Below are positions 7,204 to 18,156 of a stretch of DNA of 57,397 nucleotides, one piece after another. Source of the DNA: Microbacterium sp. oral taxon 186 str. F0373 (lineage in GTDB: Bacteria; Actinomycetota; Actinomycetes; Actinomycetales; Microbacteriaceae). Every line of letters starts with the position of its first letter. The first letter of the stretch is position 1. The DNA lies in the NCBI RefSeq assembly GCF_000411455.1, contig NZ_KE150457.1:690562-747958 (forward strand), written 5' to 3'. The notes beneath the pieces were generated by a model. The model worked only from the letters and a program-made list of their open reading frames with translations. It was not told the origin of the DNA and searched no databases. Position numbers and translations under genes: made by a program.

Positions 7204-7881
7204 TCAGCGCAGTTCGAACACCTTCGTGTCCGCCGCCTGGATGCCGCCGATCGAGACCGACAGGTGGTAATAGCCGGGCGAGGCCTGCGGCCGCGACGAT
7301 CCGCAGGTGTCGACCGACGATCGCGTGCGGTCCCACTGCAGCGGCGTCACGCTCGAGACGGTCTGGCCCGGTGCCAGCTGAACGACCTGATCGCTCGACT
7401 CCGACTGGCAGTCGGTCGAGCGCCACCAGGTGTCGGTGCCGCTGGTGATCACGAACGACTGTGTCGCGGTTCCCACGTTGATCAGGCACGCCGCACCCGA
7501 CGTGTTCGAGAGCGTGATCGACAGTTTCGGCAGCTCGCCGGCGCTGTACACGTCCTGATCAGTGACGGCCTGCACGGAGATGGCCGCCGTCGAACACGCC
7601 GCGACCGTGGGCGCCGTCCCCGACGCGTCGGGGGTGGGATTCGGCGCCACCGGCGCCGCCGAGGCTTCCGCGGGCGCCGCCGACGCGGGAGGAGTCGACG
7701 CCGCCGCGACGGGCGTGGTGACCGACGGGCTCGGTGCGGCTGCCTCTGACCCGCGCCACGGCTGCCAGATCACGAGGACGACAGCCGCGATGACGACGAG
7801 GACGATCAGCACGGCGACGAGTCGTCGGCGCCGATAGACGGCGGGACTGGGGCGTCGCGAACGGCGCGTCGGGGTGCTCAC
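7204..7881 (-). CDS. Membrane-anchored protein with extracellular beta-sandwich-like domain
   Basis: The 225 residues start with a basic cytoplasmic tail (RRSRRPSPAVYRRRR), then one hydrophobic helix (LVAVLIVLVVIAAVVLVIW). A Ser/Pro/Ala-rich linker (residues 45-90) follows, then a compact domain with paired cysteines (VAACS, ACLINVG, DCQSES, DTCGSS). The last domain resembles Ig-like or DUF4232-type folds in its spacing of LSITLSNTSGAACLINVG, but I cannot name the family. It is probably anchored in the membrane facing outward. The GTG start ending at 7881 is preceded by TAGCCT at six bases. Function unknown. Confidence 0.7.
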   Translation of the reverse strand: MSTPTRRSRRPSPAVYRRRRLVAVLIVLVVIAAVVLVIWQPWRGSEAAAPSPSVTTPVAAASTPPASAAPAEASAAPVAPNPTPDASGTAPTVAACSTAAISVQAVTDQDVYSAGELPKLSITLSNTSGAACLINVGTATQSFVITSGTDTWWRSTDCQSESSDQVVQLAPGQTVSSVTPLQWDRTRSSVDTCGSSRPQASPGYYHLSVSIGGIQAADTKVFELR

Positions 7882-7932
7882 CCCTTCAGGCTAGGCCGCG
7901 GCATCCCTCTCCTTCGCCGTGGCGCGCGGGGC

Positions 7933-8466
7933 TCAGAGGTTCTTCAGCATGCGCGTGTTGCCGAGGGTGTTCGGCTTGACGTGCGCGAGGTCGAGGAACT
8001 CCGCGACACCCTCGTCGGGGCTGCGCAGCAGCTGCGAGTACACGTCGGGGTCGACGACCTGCTCACCGATGGGGGCGAAACCGCGACGGCGGAAGAAGTC
8101 GACCTCGAAGGTGAGACAGAACAGCCGCGACAGACCGAGCTCGATCGCGCGGGCCTCCAGCTGGGTCACGATCGCCCCGCCGACGCCGTGCTGGAGCCAG
8201 TTCTCCGCGACGATGAGCGTGCGGATCTCGCCGAGGTCTTCCCACATCACGTGCAGGGCGCCGCAGCCGATGAGTTCGCCGTCGACCTCGGCGACGACGA
8301 ACTCCTGCACCGACTCGTAGAGCGTGACGATCTCCTTGCCGAGAAGGATCCGTCGCTGCACCCAGGGCTCGAGCAGGGCCAGGATGCCGCGGACGTCCGA
8401 GGTCCGCGCAGGCCGGATGACCGGGCGGGACGGGCTGGAGCCTTCGGCGGGGTCGACAAGGGTCAC
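7933..8466 (-). CDS. argA: ArgA-like amino-acid N-acetyltransferase (GNAT)
   Basis: A 177-residue single-domain GNAT protein, close in size to the short actinobacterial N-acetylglutamate synthase (mycobacterial Rv2747 type) that makes N-acetylglutamate for arginine biosynthesis. The acetyl-CoA loop is HGVGGAIVTQLEARAIELGL. The family blocks IRPARTSDVRGILALLEPWV, GELIGCGALHVMWEDLGEIRTLIV and FFRRRGF are all present. The usual long ArgA carries an extra amino-acid-kinase domain, absent here. The GTG start ending at 8466 has TACAGT six bases upstream, pointing to a leaderless transcript divergent from the ATP-grasp operon. No arg genes are adjacent, so substrate specificity is inferred. Confidence 0.75.
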   Translation of the reverse strand: MTLVDPAEGSSPSRPVIRPARTSDVRGILALLEPWVQRRILLGKEIVTLYESVQEFVVAEVDGELIGCGALHVMWEDLGEIRTLIVAENWLQHGVGGAIVTQLEARAIELGLSRLFCLTFEVDFFRRRGFAPIGEQVVDPDVYSQLLRSPDEGVAEFLDLAHVKPNTLGNTRMLKNL

Positions 8467-8513
8467 CGACCCACTGTATTGCCCCCTACGCTGGAGCCGG
8501 GAAGGACTTCGCC

Positions 8514-11042
8514 GTGAGTGTGTTGCGCGACTATGCCGCGACGGTGTCGCAGCCGACGCTGCCGTTGTCGCCGTCGGCGGAGTCGGTCCGTTACGACGAG
8601 TTCGTGGATGCCGACGGGTCGCTGCGCCCGGCGTGGAAGGCTCTGGCCGCGCACGCCCTGAGCCTCACCGGCGAGGATCTGCAGCGTGTCGACGGCGAGA
8701 TCGCGCGGTTTCTCGCGGATGACGGCGTCTCCTACCTGCGCGGTGACTCCGGACCGCAGCCGTGGCAGCTGGACCCCGTGCCGTTCGTGTTCGACGCGGC
8801 CGGGTGGTCGCCGTTGGAGGTCGGCCTCGCGCAGCGGGCGGAGCTGCTGAACGCGCTGCTCGTCGACCTCTACGGACCGCAGAACCTCATGCGCGAAGGC
8901 ATCGTGCCATCGGCTGTCGTGTTCGGCCACTCCGGTTTCACCCGACCGTTGGCCCGCGCCAGCGCCGTCGACCCTCATCCGCTGCTGCTGGCGGCGACCG
9001 ATCTCGGGCGCGACGCCGAGGGCGAATGGCACGTCCTCGCCGATCGCGTGCAGGCGCCGTCGGGTCTGGGCTTCGCCGCGGAGAATCGCCGAGTGATCTC
9101 GCAGGTGCTGCCGGATCTGTTCCAGGAGGAGAACCTCCACCGCATCGACCCGTACTTCTCGGCACTGCGGGCAGCGCTGCTGTCATCGGTGGCCACCGAG
9201 AGCGACGACCCGCGAGTCGTGATCCTCACTCCCGGAACGCTGAGCGAAACGGCATTCGACCAGGCATTCCTGGCGAGCGCGCTCGGTTTCCCCCTCGTGC
9301 AGGGCAGCGACCTCGTCGTCCGCGACGGGTTCGTCTGGATGAAACCCGCCGGCTGGCCCCGCACCCGCCCCACCGACCGCATCGACGTCATCATCCGGAG
9401 AGTGGATGCCGCGTGGTGCGACCCCCTGGAGCTGCGCGGCGACTCGCGGCTGGGCGTGGCCGGACTCAGCGAAGCCGTACGCCGCGGTCATGTACGCCTG
9501 GTGAACGGCCTCGGTGCCGGCGTGCTGGAGAACCCGGGGCTGCTCCCCTACCTTCCGGCGGCGTGCGAGTACCTGCTCGGCGAGCAGCTGCGCATCCCCT
9601 CGGTGCCGACCGTGTGGTGCGGCGAGCCGGAGGCGCGGGACAGCGTCCTGTCGCGCCTGCGCGCAGGCGATCGCGGTCTCATCGTGCGCACGATCGACGA
9701 ACCGCGCAAGGCGTTCAGCGAGATGTCCGCCGACGAGCTGATCGCGCGGATCGCGTCGGCGCCGCACCGTTTCGTCGGGCAGGATCTGCTGCCGCTCTCG
9801 CAGACGCCGGTCTGGTCGAGCGCCGACGATCTCGGCGCGCGCATCGACGCACTGCCCCTGACGCTCCGCGCGTTCGCGTTGCGGTACGGCTCGGCGTACC
9901 GCCCGCTCGTCGGGGGTCTGGCGACCGTGCGGGAGAGCCCCGACGCTCTGCCGCGGACGAAGGACGTGTGGGTGCTGAAGGCGTCGGAGGACGACCCCGA
10001 CCAGAACCTGACCGAGATCGCACCCGCGCCCACGGCCCGCAGCATCCCACCGCTGGCTCCCCGCGCGCACGCCGACATGTTCTGGACCGGCCGCTACGCG
10101 GAGCGCGCGGAAGATCTGCTCCGGCTGCTGTTGACGGCGCAGACCGAGCTCGACCAGCCCCGCGCCTATGTGGCGGGCCGACTGGCCGAGAGCCCCCGTG
10201 TGCTGTTGGACGTGCTCGGGCGCCTGGCCGGCATGCGTTCGCTCGACCCCGAGGCGGAGTTCCGGTCGCTGCTGCTGGACGTGCGCCGCCCCGGCTCTGC
10301 CGCGCACGCGATCGCGCGCCTGCGCGAGGCGATGGAAGGCGTCCGCGACCAGCTCTCCGGTGACACCTGGCGGGTCTTCGCGACGATCGATCGCGCCACC
10401 CGTGCACTGCGCGGCTCCGCGCACCCGCACCGGACGGCGGAGTCGGGGGGCCGGATGCTGTCGGCCATGCTGTCGCTGTATGGCATCACGGCGAACATGA
10501 TCCGCGACACCGGCTGGCACATGATCGAAGCGGGCCGCTTCCTCGAGCGCGGGCTTCAGCTGTCCGAACTGCTGGCGACGGGTCTCGCCGAGCGCCATGC
10601 GCCCCGCGCCGAGCGGAGCGTCTTGGAGGCGGTGCTCCTGGCCGCCGAGAGCGTCGTGACGCACCGCCGGCGCTACCGCGGATCGATGCGGGCCGCCGAC
10701 GTGCTCGATCTCCTGTTGCTCGATCACAGCAACCCCCGCTCGCTTGCGTTCGCTCTCGCACGTCTACGCGAGCATCTGGCCGCCATGCCGGCATCCACGG
10801 GGTCAACCCGTGCGGAGCGACTGCTCGATCACCTCGAGACGGAGCTCGCGGCCATCGATGTCGCCGCGCTGGATGCCGTCGAGAACGGTCGACGCGATGC
10901 ACTCGTCGAGTTCCTGGCCGGCGTGACGGCGCAGCTCGAACAGCTCTCGGATGCCGTCACCCATCTCCACTTCGAGAGCGGACCGCCGGCCGTCGCGATG
11001 ACCGAGCTGTCCCTCGTCGAGTTGATGGAGGCGCGCGCGTGA
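8514..11042 (+). CDS. Circularly permuted ATP-grasp (type 2) fused to alpha-E domain
   Basis: An 842-residue fusion. Residues about 1-480 form the circularly permuted ATP-grasp domain of COG2308, with blocks such as DLVVRDGFVWMKP, VRLVNGLGAGVLENPGLLPYLPA and GLIVRTIDEPRKAF. Residues about 510-835 form the helical alpha-E domain of COG2307 (MFWTGRYAERAEDLLRLLL, HMIEAGRFLERGLQL). These families are known only from comparative genomics, where they are proposed to form amide or peptide bonds with a transglutaminase-fold partner. They are often two genes; here they are fused. GTG at 8514 follows a GGAAGGA ribosome site. The stop overlaps the next start (GTGA), so the genes are translationally coupled. 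Confidence 0.9.
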   Translation: MSVLRDYAATVSQPTLPLSPSAESVRYDEFVDADGSLRPAWKALAAHALSLTGEDLQRVDGEIARFLADDGVSYLRGDSGPQPWQLDPVPFVFDAAGWSPLEVGLAQRAELLNALLVDLYGPQNLMREGIVPSAVVFGHSGFTRPLARASAVDPHPLLLAATDLGRDAEGEWHVLADRVQAPSGLGFAAENRRVISQVLPDLFQEENLHRIDPYFSALRAALLSSVATESDDPRVVILTPGTLSETAFDQAFLASALGFPLVQGSDLVVRDGFVWMKPAGWPRTRPTDRIDVIIRRVDAAWCDPLELRGDSRLGVAGLSEAVRRGHVRLVNGLGAGVLENPGLLPYLPAACEYLLGEQLRIPSVPTVWCGEPEARDSVLSRLRAGDRGLIVRTIDEPRKAFSEMSADELIARIASAPHRFVGQDLLPLSQTPVWSSADDLGARIDALPLTLRAFALRYGSAYRPLVGGLATVRESPDALPRTKDVWVLKASEDDPDQNLTEIAPAPTARSIPPLAPRAHADMFWTGRYAERAEDLLRLLLTAQTELDQPRAYVAGRLAESPRVLLDVLGRLAGMRSLDPEAEFRSLLLDVRRPGSAAHAIARLREAMEGVRDQLSGDTWRVFATIDRATRALRGSAHPHRTAESGGRMLSAMLSLYGITANMIRDTGWHMIEAGRFLERGLQLSELLATGLAERHAPRAERSVLEAVLLAAESVVTHRRRYRGSMRAADVLDLLLLDHSNPRSLAFALARLREHLAAMPASTGSTRAERLLDHLETELAAIDVAALDAVENGRRDALVEFLAGVTAQLEQLSDAVTHLHFESGPPAVAMTELSLVELMEARA

Positions 11043-11968
11043 GGCGTTACCGTGTCTGGCACCGCACCGCCTACACCTACGGCAAGCCCGTGCAGGACAG
11101 CGTCGGCCAGTTCCATCTCGTGCCCCGCGGCCTGCCCTGGCAGGAGGTCACCGAAGCGAGCGTCCAGGTCGACCCGGCGCCGGGCGACATCGCGCCCGAC
11201 ACCGACGCGTTCGGCAACGCGGCCACGTACTTCCACCTGACCGACCCGCACGAGGCGCTGACGATCACCGCGTCGAGCGTGGTCGCCGTCGAGGCGCCCG
11301 CATACGACGCCGACGCGCTCACGCGCCCGTGGGAGCAGGCTCGCCCGCTGCTCAACACGCATCTGCCCGAGGCGTGGCGGGCCGTCGAGTACGCCCTGGA
11401 ATCGCCGCGGGTGCGCCACGAGCCGGAGGCGGCGGCGTACGGTGCGGTCTCTCTCACGCCCGGTCGGCCCATCGGCGAGGCCGCGACGGATCTGATGCAG
11501 CGGATCTACCGCGACTTCGACTACGACAAGACGGCGACCACCGTCACCAGCACCGTGGCCGATGCGATGCGGGCGCGGGCCGGGGTCTGTCAGGACTTCG
11601 CGCACGTGGCGCTCGCGTGTCTGCGCGCGCACGGCGTCGCCGCCCGGTACGTCTCTGGCTACCTGGCGACCCAGCCGCCGCCCGGCAAGGAGCGGGTGTT
11701 CGGCGCGGACGCATCGCATGCGTGGCTGGCCGTGTGGCTGCCCGGCACCGACCAGTGGCTGGCGATCGACCCGACGAACGATCAATGGGCGAACGACCGT
11801 TACGTGACGGTTGCGTGGGGACGCGACTACGGGGATGTCGCGCCGGTACGCGGCATCATCTTCACCAAGGCGAAGAACTCGACGTTGCGCGTCTCGGTCG
11901 ACGTGGCTCCGCTCGGCGAGGCGACGCCCGCTTCCTCCCTCCCTCCCGCAGCGACAGGAATCGCATGA
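11039..11968 (+). CDS. Transglutaminase-family protein of the ATP-grasp operon
   Basis: A 309-residue cytoplasmic protein (no signal peptide or membrane helix). An N-terminal beta-sandwich starts MRRYRVWHRTAYTYGKPV, the typical beginning of COG1305 transglutaminase-like proteins. The papain-like core has a complete triad: Cys184 in AGVCQDFAH, His227 in ASHAWLAVW and Asp244 in IDPTND. In this family the fold can cleave or form amide bonds. Its fixed place after the ATP-grasp/alpha-E gene suggests that it removes or transfers what the ATP-grasp enzyme attaches. Both ends overlap neighbours by 4 bp. Confidence 0.9.
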   Translation: MRRYRVWHRTAYTYGKPVQDSVGQFHLVPRGLPWQEVTEASVQVDPAPGDIAPDTDAFGNAATYFHLTDPHEALTITASSVVAVEAPAYDADALTRPWEQARPLLNTHLPEAWRAVEYALESPRVRHEPEAAAYGAVSLTPGRPIGEAATDLMQRIYRDFDYDKTATTVTSTVADAMRARAGVCQDFAHVALACLRAHGVAARYVSGYLATQPPPGKERVFGADASHAWLAVWLPGTDQWLAIDPTNDQWANDRYVTVAWGRDYGDVAPVRGIIFTKAKNSTLRVSVDVAPLGEATPASSLPPAATGIA

Positions 11969-12708
11969 GCGCGCCCACCGCTGGCCGACGGCCCGTCGTC
12001 GGCCTTACGACCTACCTCGAGCGCGCCCAGCAGGGCGTCTGGGATGTGCGGGCGGCCTTCCTGCCCCAGGTGTACCTCGACGCGATCACGGCGGCCGGCG
12101 GCGCGGGCGTGCTGCTGCCCCCGCAGCCCGATCCGGATGCCGCGGCCGACGCCGTGCTCGACGGCCTCGACGCACTGGTGCTCACCGGGGGCCTCGACGT
12201 CGATCCCGCCCTCTACGGCGCCGAACCCCATCCGGAGACCGACGAGCCCCGCACCGACCGCGATGCCTGGGAGTTGGCGTTGCTGGCCGGCGCACGTCGT
12301 CGCGGCATCCCCGTGCTCGGCATCTGCCGGGGCCTGCAGCTGGCGAACGTCGCCGCCGGCGGCACCCTGCATCAGCACCTGCCGGATGCGCTCGGCACCG
12401 GCCGCTACCAGCTGGGCGGGGGCGTGTTCGCGACGAACACCGCGAGCGCCGAGGACGGCACACGGCTGGCGGCCATCGTCGGCGCGGGCGACCTGTCGGT
12501 GCGCAGCTACCACCACCAGGGCATCGACCGGGTGGGGGATGGTCTCGTCGTCAGCGCCCGCAGCGACGACGGCCTCCCGCAGGCGATCGAAACCACCGAC
12601 GGCCAGTGGTTCCTCGCGGTGCAGTGGCACCCCGAAGAGGATGCCGCCGACCGACGCCTGTTCGCGGCGCTCGTCGCCGAAGCCCGCCGCTTCCACGCCA
12701 CGCGGTAA
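11965..12708 (+). CDS. Class I glutamine amidotransferase-like hydrolase (peptidase C26)
   Basis: A 247-residue protein of the gamma-glutamyl-gamma-aminobutyrate hydrolase (PuuD) group. The nucleophile elbow is LGICRGLQLANVAAGG with Cys121. VLTGGLDVDP forms the oxyanion region, HQGIDR is the family histidine block, and QWHPEED supplies the catalytic His/Glu pair near the C-terminus. Known members cut gamma-glutamyl amides. In this operon it could hydrolyse a gamma-glutamyl product of the ATP-grasp partner, which is an inference from position. ATGA overlap with the transglutaminase gene. A palindromic terminator follows at 12814-12847. Confidence 0.88.
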   Translation: MSAPTAGRRPVVGLTTYLERAQQGVWDVRAAFLPQVYLDAITAAGGAGVLLPPQPDPDAAADAVLDGLDALVLTGGLDVDPALYGAEPHPETDEPRTDRDAWELALLAGARRRGIPVLGICRGLQLANVAAGGTLHQHLPDALGTGRYQLGGGVFATNTASAEDGTRLAAIVGAGDLSVRSYHHQGIDRVGDGLVVSARSDDGLPQAIETTDGQWFLAVQWHPEEDAADRRLFAALVAEARRFHATR

Positions 12709-12752
12709 GCGTTCCGACACGCCCCGCACCCTCAACAACCGGACAACTCACC

Positions 12753-12795
12753 CCGGTCGTTGAGCGAGGCGCGCAGCGCCGAGTCGAAACGCCCC
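12753..12795 (+). repeat. Dispersed intergenic repeat copy
   Basis: CCGGTCGTTGAGCGAG at the left and GAGTCGAAACGCC at the right, with a slightly longer centre. It lies between the convergent C26 hydrolase and clpC genes. Confidence 0.65.
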
Positions 12796-12813
12796 GCGCC
12801 GCTCCGCGAACGC

Positions 12814-12847
12814 CGAAGGGGCGGATGCCGCAGCATCCGCCCCTTCG
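12814..12847. terminator. Bidirectional terminator hairpin between C26 gene and clpC
   Basis: Perfect 15-bp stem CGAAGGGGCGGATGC (12814-12828) with its complement 12833-12847 and a 4-base loop. There is no long T run on either side. It serves two convergent transcripts. Confidence 0.65.
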
Positions 12848-12865
12848 CGTGGTTCTTCGACCAGG

Positions 12866-15391
<2,526 letters not shown>

Positions 15392-15561
15392 TCGTCGACA
15401 CTCCTCAGGCGCACGTCTTCTGGTGCGCTTACGTCGAGGGTAACGATCAGCGAATGCCGGTATGCCCGTGTTCGCCGTCGGCGCACCGCCCCGGCATCCG
15501 GCCCGCGTGCGCGTGACCGGGACCGGCACGCCGCATCCACGAACTCCGCAGAATCCCACCA

Positions 15562-15595
15562 ACTCCGCACGCATCCGGCTGAACGGATGCGGAGT
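15562..15595. terminator. Imperfect hairpin upstream of clpC
   Basis: GCATCCG (15571-15577) pairs with CGGATGC (15584-15590). The stem continues as ACTCC with GGAGT after a 4-base bulge. It sits in the 15392-15655 gap between clpC and the IS3 element. No gene is seen in that gap; whether this is a terminator or a repeat remnant is unclear. Confidence 0.3.
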
Positions 15596-15709
15596 ACGTC
15601 ACTTTCTGCGCCGTTGCAGACCGCTCACGACGCTGGACACCGACGGCGCCAAGGCATATGACTCGCCCCGGCGTGTCCGGAGACAGGATTCCTTGGAAGG
15701 ATCTGTCTC

Positions 15710-16033
15710 ATGGGACGTCCCAGTAAGTACCCGCGCGAGCTTCGTGAGCGCGCTGTCCGTATGGTCGCCGAGGTGCGATCCGACTATCCGAGCGAGTACG
15801 CCGCGATGACCGCTGTCGCGCAGATGCTCGGCGTCGGGTCGCCAGAAACGATCCGCACCTGGATCCGCAGGCAGCAGGTCGACGCGGGCGACCGGCCCGG
15901 AGTCACGACCGACGCCGCGGTGGAGATCAAGCGACTAAAGCGGGAGAACGCGGAACTGCGGCGGGCGAACGAGATCTTGAAGGCGGCCTCGGCTTTCTTC
16001 GCGGCCGAACTCGACCGGCCACACAAGCGATAG
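15710..16033 (+). CDS. IS3 transposase OrfA
   Basis: A 107-residue protein with an N-terminal helix-turn-helix (MGRPSKYPRELRERAVRMV, SPETIRTWIRRQQVD) that binds the element ends. A leucine-zipper-like C-terminal helix follows (VEIKRLKRENAELRRANEILKAASAFF). The stop codon TAG is at 16031-16033. Ribosomes that slip -1 near the TTTCTTC stretch (about 15991-15999) would continue into orfB and make the OrfAB transposase. Confidence 0.9.
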   Translation: MGRPSKYPRELRERAVRMVAEVRSDYPSEYAAMTAVAQMLGVGSPETIRTWIRRQQVDAGDRPGVTTDAAVEIKRLKRENAELRRANEILKAASAFFAAELDRPHKR

Positions 16034-16962
16034 TCGGCTTCATCGACGCGCACAAGGACCGCGCCGACGGAGGGCTCCGATGGGGTGTCGAGTCGATCTG
16101 CGCCGTGCTCACCCAGCACGGCGTGAAGATCGCCCCATCGACCTACTACGACGCGAGAGATCGCGGTCCGTCACCGCGGATCGTGTCGGACGAGAGGTGG
16201 AAGCCGATCATCCTGACCACGTGGCAGACGCACCGGAAGGTGCTCGGGGCCCGGAAGCTCTGGCTGCGGTTGCGTCGCGACGGGCACGACATCGCCCGCT
16301 GCACGGTCCAACGCCTCATGCGCGAGCTCGGGATCGCCGGTGTCGTCCGCGGAAAACGGAAGCGTCCCGTGGATGCGGATCTGCGGGAGACCAGGCCCGC
16401 CGACCTCGTCGACCGGCACTTCGCCCGGTTCCGCACGAACCAGCTCTGGGTCGCCGACTTCACCTACGTCTGGACGTGGTCCGGATGGGTCTACGTCGCG
16501 TTCGTGTTCGACGCGCACTCCCGCCGCATCATCGGGTGGAGAGCGGCGACCTCGATGACAACTCCGCTCGTGCTCGACTGCCTCGACATGGCTCTGTTCA
16601 CCCGCCGCCGCGAAGGCGTCACCGGGTTCGCCGGGCTCACGCACCACACCGACGCCGGCAGCGTCTACACCTCGATTGCCTTCACGGACCGGCTCGTCGA
16701 CGAAGGCATCGACCCCTCGGTCGGGTCCGTCGGCGACGCCTACGACAACTCCCTCGCGGAATCGCAGATCGGGCTCTACAAGTCCGAGCTCATCCACCAC
16801 GACGGGCCCTGGCGCGACATCGACCAGGTCGAGGCGGCAACCGCGTCCTGGGTGCTGTGGTTCAACACGGAGCGCACCCACGGCTCCATCGACGACCTCA
16901 CACCCCTTGAGGTCGAGCAGCTCGACTACGCTCGCAACGAACCGGTCGGAAAAGCCGGCTGA
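16021..16962 (+). CDS. IS3 transposase OrfB (integrase core)
   Basis: The rve-type DDE domain: D in LWVADFTYVWTW, D in HTDAGSVYTS and E in YDNSLAESQIGLYKSEL. The first ATG in frame is at 16105, but family homology begins earlier (FIDAHKDRADGGLRWGVESICAVLTQHG, from about 16036). This indicates synthesis as an OrfAB fusion by -1 frameshifting rather than from its own start. I give the in-frame region from 16021. No internal stop; it looks functional. Confidence 0.88.
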   Translation, partial: TQAIVGFIDAHKDRADGGLRWGVESICAVLTQHGVKIAPSTYYDARDRGPSPRIVSDERWKPIILTTWQTHRKVLGARKLWLRLRRDGHDIARCTVQRLMRELGIAGVVRGKRKRPVDADLRETRPADLVDRHFARFRTNQLWVADFTYVWTWSGWVYVAFVFDAHSRRIIGWRAATSMTTPLVLDCLDMALFTRRREGVTGFAGLTHHTDAGSVYTSIAFTDRLVDEGIDPSVGSVGDAYDNSLAESQIGLYKSELIHHDGPWRDIDQVEAATASWVLWFNTERTHGSIDDLTPLEVEQLDYARNEPVGKAG

Positions 16963-17001
16963 CACCAGTAAAACGCTCTCCGGACACGCCGGGGCGAGTC
17001 A

Positions 17002-17034
17002 ATATCGCTTTTCGATAGTAGCGATTTTCGATAT
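17002..17034 (+). promoter_or_regulatory. Palindromic operator/promoter of the DUF2975-XRE pair
   Basis: A 33-base imperfect palindrome from ATATCGC to TTTCGATAT with internal TCGATA and AGCGAT half-sites, A+T-rich against the background. It ends 39 bases before the GTG of the membrane protein gene. The IS3 target duplication uses its first three bases, so native upstream sequence (including any -35) is now IS DNA. The likely ligand is the small XRE protein encoded downstream. Confidence 0.45.
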
Positions 17035-17073
17035 GGAGGATGCCGTGGGCCCGCGTACCGAAGGACTCACCCC

Positions 17074-17835
17074 GTGACGAACGTGTGGACCATCGGCCCG
17101 ATCGTCTGGATCGGGCTGGCCGCGGTCGTGGTCGCCGGCATCCTTTTCGCGCGGTCCGTGCGCCGCGCTCGGCGCTCGGACGATCCGTCACCGGTCATCA
17201 GTATCACCCTCGTGATCGGGGCGGTGTGGGCGGCGGTATCCGTGATCGGCAGCGTCATCGCGGTGCTGAACACACTGCTGTCTCCGACTGTGACGATGAC
17301 GGTGCCGGTCGCCGGCTTCTGGCCGGAGCTGCCGGCGGGTGTCGTGTTCGGGGGCACAACGGCGACACGCCTCAGCGGCGGGTTCACGGACGCCACCCTC
17401 GTGATCGCCGACCTCAGCACCGGCGCCCGTATGCTCTGGGCGACGTCGCAGGGCCTGGCGATCCTCGTTCCCGGCGCGATCGCCGCCCTCATCGCGGCCG
17501 CGTGCTTCCAGCTCCTGGCGGGTCGGGTGTTCGCGCCCGTCCTCGCGCGATTGGCGAGGATCACCGCGATCGTGGTCGCGATCGGCGGCAGCGCGGCGCA
17601 GGTGCTGGGCGACGTCGCCGGCGGCATGGCATCGTCCGAGCTATTCGCGTACACCACCGGCGGGTGGCCGGAGATCGCGGGCGTCGAGGACCCCCTGCGT
17701 GCCTGGCTGCCGCGCGCCGCCGCCATGGTCAACGTGCCGTTCTGGCCGCTCGCTGCCGGTCTGGCGTTCGCCGCCCTCGCTACGATCTTCCGCTACGGCT
17801 CCCGGCTGCAGCGTGACACGGACGGTCTTGTATGA
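17074..17835 (+). CDS. DUF2975-like integral membrane protein
   Basis: A 253-residue protein with about five hydrophobic helices (residues 8-27, 44-68, 125-150, 160-185, 225-245) and an extracytoplasmic stretch with Thr/Val-rich sequence. It resembles DUF2975 membrane proteins, which are commonly paired with a YozG-like XRE regulator, as here. Start GTG 17074 has AAGGA eight bases upstream. Its stop overlaps the next ATG (ATGA). The role is unknown. An IS3 element sits directly upstream and may have changed its expression. Confidence 0.65.
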   Translation: MTNVWTIGPIVWIGLAAVVVAGILFARSVRRARRSDDPSPVISITLVIGAVWAAVSVIGSVIAVLNTLLSPTVTMTVPVAGFWPELPAGVVFGGTTATRLSGGFTDATLVIADLSTGARMLWATSQGLAILVPGAIAALIAAACFQLLAGRVFAPVLARLARITAIVVAIGGSAAQVLGDVAGGMASSELFAYTTGGWPEIAGVEDPLRAWLPRAAAMVNVPFWPLAAGLAFAALATIFRYGSRLQRDTDGLV

Positions 17836-18062
17836 CGCCGCCGGACGACGAGGAGCCGACTGGCATCCACTGCCGCCTCGACGAGCTGCTCGCCGAGCGC
17901 GGCATGACCCTGGCCCATCTGAGCGCGCTCGTCGGCGTCTCGGTCGTCAACCTGTCGATCTTGAAGAACGACCGTGCCCGGGCGATCCGCTACTCGACGC
18001 TCGTCGCCGTTTGCCGAGCTCTCGACTGCGAAGTGGGCGATCTGCTCGTGCGCGCCCGCTGA
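17832..18062 (+). CDS. Small XRE-family (YozG-like) transcriptional regulator
   Basis: 76 residues that are almost entirely one Cro/CI helix-turn-helix: LDELLAERGMTLAHLSALVGVSVVNLSILKNDRARAIRYSTLVAVCRALDCEVGDLL. It is translationally coupled to the membrane protein gene by an ATGA overlap. In such pairs the regulator is believed to control its own operon. The palindrome at 17002-17034 is the candidate site. Confidence 0.85.
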   Translation: MTPPDDEEPTGIHCRLDELLAERGMTLAHLSALVGVSVVNLSILKNDRARAIRYSTLVAVCRALDCEVGDLLVRAR

Positions 18063-18156
18063 GCGGCGCACCGCGGGTTCAGTTGGCGCGTACGCCGGGA
18101 CTCGCCCGCCGGTTTCCGGCGCGAGCGCCAACCGAAGGCACGCGCCGGGCCACGGT

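Larger units (their letters stand above)
15659..17001 (+). mobile_element. Intact IS3-family insertion sequence, 1343 bp
   Basis: Perfect 25-bp terminal inverted repeats lie at 15659-15683 and 16977-17001 (left end starts TGACTCGCCCCGGCG). The element is flanked by a 3-bp direct repeat ATA (15656-15658 and 17002-17004), the usual IS3-type target duplication. Inside are orfA and orfB in a -1 frame relation. Perfect ends and a matching target duplication argue for a recent insertion. It landed at the edge of the palindromic operator at 17002-17034. Confidence 0.93.
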
